Source: a virus
Virus record (IMG/VR): IMGVR_UViG_3300012978_000002
Location: 1-26,058 of that record
Strand: one strand, 5' to 3'
Length of the DNA: 26,058 bases
The notes under the pieces are model-generated. The model was not told the origin of the DNA and made no database searches. It saw only the letters and a list, made by a program, of their open reading frames with translations. Of the stretch, positions 23,892 to 26,058 are shown in pieces; within the stretch, counting starts at the first letter, position 1, and each line of letters begins with the position of its first letter. The position numbers and the translations under genes were made by a program.

Positions 23892-23919
23892 TATATAGCA
23901 GCACAGAGTCAACTGTCAA
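23892..23919 (-). promoter_or_regulatory. Promoter for the CRISPR-like gene, inside the end of thyX
   Basis: The -35 box TTGACA (23914-23919), a 16-base spacer and a TATATA -10 box (23892-23897) overlap the last codons of thyX on the same strand. Transcription would start near 23885, giving a 30-base leader with the AAGGAG site before ATG 23853. The final base of the -10 is A rather than T, so strength is moderate. This promoter makes the next gene independent of thyX. Confidence 0.55.
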
Positions 23920-24787
23920 GCACTGCTTCGTTCTTGAAAGTCTTTCTCAACTGCAGCCAGCCAACAAAGTTGCCTAGCTCCGCAGGATCAAAAAGCTTTC
24001 TCTTGCGCATAGCCTCTGAAACAAGCTCGTTCCATTGCTCCTCAGTTAGAGCCATAGCAATATGCTCAAAAGGAGACATATGAGGAGGATCTGAGCTGCT
24101 GAGCCTCCTAGCTAGCTGCAGATCTTTTTCAGGCTCTCTCTTGCCTTCATGCGTCAAATATGAAACTCTAGCAACTCTGCCTGCAGCAATGAGCTTCATA
24201 TCTTCAAGCGAGTAGCCTTCAGCTTCAAGCTGCGCTCGATCCTGCAGCATAGGCATATGCCAGTCTCCTGAGTGCAACTGCTCAGGAGTGCTCGCTTCAT
24301 ATTTATTTTTCATCTCAGCTGCAAGGCTTCTGATTTCAGGCTGAGCATCTGCATGATTGCGAAGCTTGAAGAAGTTTGAGAAGTTCGTTGCAGAAACAAT
24401 CACTGTTATATGCGAGAATGGCTCTAGAACTCTGTTGACGATCTGCTTATGCAAGCCTAGAGACTCGAGGCTCTTTGCCAAAGAAAGAGCTTGATCTCTG
24501 CCATAGAGCCAAAGAACCTTCGCAGTCTGAATCTCTCCAACAGAGAGCTCCTCATCAGCTTGCATGCCTGCCTTATTCTTGCCCCAAAACGTAGGCATTG
24601 CAGGCTCCAGCCTGACGAGCTCCATGAATCTAGAAATAGGAATCGCTCTTGACGAAGCACTATTTCTAGAAAATAGCCTGTGCGTCATCAGCTCTGCATG
24701 AATAAATCTAGGATACGTCAGCTCGAACGTTGTCAGCCTAGAGCCTGCAGGAGAAACAGAATCCTTCAGGATCTTCACAGAGTACAT
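23909..24787 (-). CDS. thyX: Flavin-dependent thymidylate synthase
   Basis: A 292-residue enzyme that makes dTMP from dUMP with FAD and methylenetetrahydrofolate. The ThyX signature is present as THRLFSRNSASSR (residues 35-47), with H36, R37, S40, N42, S45 and R47 in the family spacing. The Arg before H36 is Thr here. The N-terminal segment (TYPRFIHAELMTHRLFS) and later LARRLSSSDPPHMSPFEHIA are also family-like. The length is a little above the bacterial norm of 220-250. A CTAGGAGG ribosome site lies just before the ATG, directly after a long terminator hairpin, so expression depends on read-through from the upstream transcript. It works with the class II reductase downstream to supply DNA precursors. 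Confidence 0.93.
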   Translation of the reverse strand: MYSVKILKDSVSPAGSRLTTFELTYPRFIHAELMTHRLFSRNSASSRAIPISRFMELVRLEPAMPTFWGKNKAGMQADEELSVGEIQTAKVLWLYGRDQALSLAKSLESLGLHKQIVNRVLEPFSHITVIVSATNFSNFFKLRNHADAQPEIRSLAAEMKNKYEASTPEQLHSGDWHMPMLQDRAQLEAEGYSLEDMKLIAAGRVARVSYLTHEGKREPEKDLQLARRLSSSDPPHMSPFEHIAMALTEEQWNELVSEAMRKRKLFDPAELGNFVGWLQLRKTFKNEAVLDS

Positions 24788-24800
24788 GGATTCCTCCTAG

Positions 24801-24842
24801 AAAAGAAAAGGCTCCGGAGGCGTTGTTAGCGCCCCCGAAGCC
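24801..24842 (-). terminator. Strong Rho-independent terminator between the DUF3987 gene and thyX
   Basis: The stem is 13 base pairs (24810-24822 with 24830-24842) and includes two G-T wobbles, with a 7-base loop (24823-24829). It is followed on the minus strand by TTTTCTTTT (24801-24809). It fills most of the 63-base gap between the two genes. The thyX ribosome site starts within a few bases of the T-run, and no promoter lies between them. Confidence 0.8.
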
Positions 24843-24850
24843 GATAGCAT

Positions 24851-25777
24851 TCATTCAGCCAGATCAATAAATGCATGCAGTTGAGCCTTATAATAGGCTT
24901 GAAGCTCTTGCGCCAGCTCCAAATAAGGCTCAGCAATATAGCTCGTCTCAGGATCATTCAGCAAGGCTAGCACTGCTGCAATCTTAGAGGCGTGCGTCGA
25001 GACTCGCTTATCATACGTTAGCTCTTTAGGAGACTCGCCTCGATTATATCGAGCATGAACGACTCGAAGAGCATCTAGAATCTTAGCATTGAACTCCTCT
25101 TGCGCCTCCTTCGTTGGCTGACAAATAGTTTTAGGCTCCAGCTCGATGTTCAGCAACGAGCATTGAATCAGATCTGAATATTTCTCTGCTCGAAAGTCTC
25201 CATAGAGATGCATAGCGCAGCCATTGCCATAAGGATATCCTGAACGCCAGTTCTGCTCAAGCCATAGCAGCGTTGATTCACTATGCTTTTTTGAACAAGC
25301 GTCCGTTGATAGAATGCATTGCGTCGGCCAGTCTCGAATGAAGCTCTGAATCAAACGCTTCTTGCTGATTGCGTAGAAAATCATATGGCCTGTCAGAGGC
25401 TTCTTAGGCTCCTTGCCTAGATCCTGCAACTGCCAAAGAGCATCCATATCTCCTCTCATGAAGCGCCTCTCTAGAGGAGCCTTCTGAGCATCATAAGAAG
25501 CCTTCTCTTTTTTATATTGCTCCGTTCTAGCTTCGAAACTCTGGCTCATCTCTGCATGAAACTCGAGCAGAGGATCCATAGCAAACGAAGCATATGGAGG
25601 CAGATCTGCCTTCTGATTCGTCTGCGTGATCATATAGAGACTGATAGGATTCGACACTAGGCCTTGAACGACGCTCGATGCTACTGCAAAGTAGCTTGCT
25701 GCAGCAACAGCTTCGTTGCCTTCTGCAGAGGCAACAACTTTCGAGAGAGGGCCCAACGCTTCAACTGGATATCGCAT
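24851..25777 (-). CDS. DUF3987-like protein, shortened, without a visible Walker A
   Basis: A 308-residue protein following the DNA polymerase gene. The N-terminal 50 residues (VEALGPLSKVV, ASYFAVASSVVQGLVS, NPISLYMITQ) match the opening of DUF3987 proteins, which are linked to phage and plasmid primase-helicase systems. Where most members carry a phosphate-binding SGxxKS after this point, here the sequence is TNQKADLPP, so an ATPase loop is not evident. The end (RVSTHASKIAAVLALLND, residues about 261-278) fits the family C-terminus. It is about 100-200 residues shorter than usual. It has its own promoter and a strong terminator after it. A role in replication is inferred from position; it may have lost catalytic function. 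Confidence 0.55.
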   Translation of the reverse strand: MRYPVEALGPLSKVVASAEGNEAVAAASYFAVASSVVQGLVSNPISLYMITQTNQKADLPPYASFAMDPLLEFHAEMSQSFEARTEQYKKEKASYDAQKAPLERRFMRGDMDALWQLQDLGKEPKKPLTGHMIFYAISKKRLIQSFIRDWPTQCILSTDACSKKHSESTLLWLEQNWRSGYPYGNGCAMHLYGDFRAEKYSDLIQCSLLNIELEPKTICQPTKEAQEEFNAKILDALRVVHARYNRGESPKELTYDKRVSTHASKIAAVLALLNDPETSYIAEPYLELAQELQAYYKAQLHAFIDLAE

Positions 25778-25794
25778 CTTCGTTTCTCCTTGGC

Positions 25795-25818
25795 TCGAAG
25801 GCTCTCAACTGCCTTCAA
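25795..25818 (-). promoter_or_regulatory. 5' leader hairpin of the DUF3987 mRNA
   Basis: Just downstream of the predicted start site, the leader RNA can form an 8-base-pair stem (25811-25818 with 25795-25802, one wobble) with an 8-base loop, ending about 8 bases before the AAGGAG ribosome site. A hairpin at the 5' end often protects an mRNA from decay. It may also overlap a regulatory protein site. Confidence 0.4.
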
Positions 25819-25843
25819 CGCTAACTATAAGCAGCCTTGAGAG
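25802..25843. repeat. Imperfect inverted repeat around the DUF3987 promoter (possible operator)
   Basis: CTCTCAACTGC (25802-25812) and GCAG plus TTGAGAG (25831-25834 and 25837-25843) are inverted copies with a 2-base bulge. They flank the -10 box at 25824-25829, so a dimeric repressor could bind there. It overlaps the leader hairpin, which is an alternative reading of one arm. Confidence 0.35.
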
Positions 25844-25851
25844 ACTGTCAA
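25824..25851 (-). promoter_or_regulatory. Promoter for the DUF3987-like gene
   Basis: The minus strand has TTGACA (25846-25851), a 16-base spacer and TATAGT (25824-25829), 10 bases past the stop of the DNA polymerase gene. The start should be near 25817, giving a 40-base leader before the ATG at 25777, with AAGGAG in front of it. It is one of the best consensus promoters in the window. Confidence 0.72.
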
Positions 25852-25860
25852 GTAGATTTT

Positions 25861-26058
25861 TTATTTTTCCCAGCTGTCTGAGATCTTAGCCTCAACTTCA
25901 ACAGGCACTCGCTTGAGAATGTTCTGCATGCCTGCCTTCATGCCCTCCTCAAGCAGAGGCTTGACTGCTTCAGCTTGCTCCTGCGAGTCTGCTTCAACGA
26001 TGATCTCGTCATGCACGCAGTGCACTAGCTTCGCTCCTAGAGGCTTGATGCGCCTATA
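25861..26058 (-). CDS. Family A DNA polymerase, C-terminal fragment (5' part outside window)
   Basis: The frame is open to the right edge and ends in TAA at 25861-25863. The 65 visible residues end in AKISDSWEK. They include motif C of family A polymerases as LVHCVHDEIIVEAD, where the VHDE has the metal-binding Asp, preceded by RRIKPLGAKL. The distance from motif C to the end (about 48 residues) is normal for Pol I-type enzymes. It is the replication polymerase of the phage. Nothing upstream of motif C is inside the window, so an exonuclease domain cannot be judged. Confidence 0.88.
   Translation of the reverse strand, partial: YRRIKPLGAKLVHCVHDEIIVEADSQEQAEAVKPLLEEGMKAGMQNILKRVPVEVEAKISDSWEK

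Noticed and set aside
23854-23919. N-terminal 22-residue extension (MTVDSVLLYM...) of the CRISPR-like protein
   Set aside because: The TTG start is the -35 box of a promoter, while an ATG with an AAGGAG site at the right distance lies at 23853.

Overview
This window is part of the genome of a tailed, contractile-tailed bacteriophage (a myovirus-type caudovirus). The evidence is a complete head and tail module: large terminase, portal, Mu F-like head protein, scaffold, major capsid protein, connectors, tail sheath, tail tube, tail chaperones, tape measure, LysM baseplate protein, hub, spike and a fibre-like protein. It also carries phage replication and nucleotide genes. Promoters of the TTGACA/TATAAT type and strong Shine-Dalgarno sites (AAGGAGG, CTAGGAGG) indicate a bacterial host using a sigma70-like factor. 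The host cannot be named from this sequence. No integrase, repressor, tRNA or CRISPR array is visible.

Layout, read right to left because almost everything is on the minus strand. The right edge holds the C-terminus of a family A DNA polymerase. Then come a compact DUF3987-like protein with its own promoter and terminator; flavin-dependent thymidylate synthase (ThyX); a small Rossmann-like protein resembling CRISPR-associated accessory proteins, with its own promoter and terminator; a lytic-transglycosylase-like protein; and a monomeric class II ribonucleotide reductase. A 143-base intergenic hub (20844-20986) follows, with back-to-back promoters. One fires left into the packaging genes. The other fires right and makes a short transcript of about 70 nt that ends at a hairpin against the reductase stop codon.

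Left of the hub is the packaging and head block (tiny basic ORF, possible small terminase, two unknowns, TerL, portal, Mu F-like protein, a possible decoration protein with its own promoter, scaffold, capsid). The neck and tail block continues without a gap to the spike gene at 1422. Genes there overlap by ATGA, TGATG or TAATG junctions, or by up to about 40 bases, so translation is probably coupled. The only clear plus-strand protein gene is a fibre-like structural gene at the left edge. It meets the spike gene tail to tail with overlapping stop codons.

The most unusual points are: a promoter-gene-terminator cassette for a possible CRISPR-signalling antagonist; the hub with a short plus-strand transcript; two or three promoters whose -10 box is only 7-9 bases from the start codon (leaderless mRNAs); terminator-like hairpins placed directly before the ribosome sites of thyX and the transglycosylase-like gene; and a near absence of CCGG outside two intergenic hairpins. 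Several starts were revised from the longest open frame using ribosome sites and overlaps. These are the neck protein at 11991, the chaperone at 7759 and the CRISPR-like protein at 23853.
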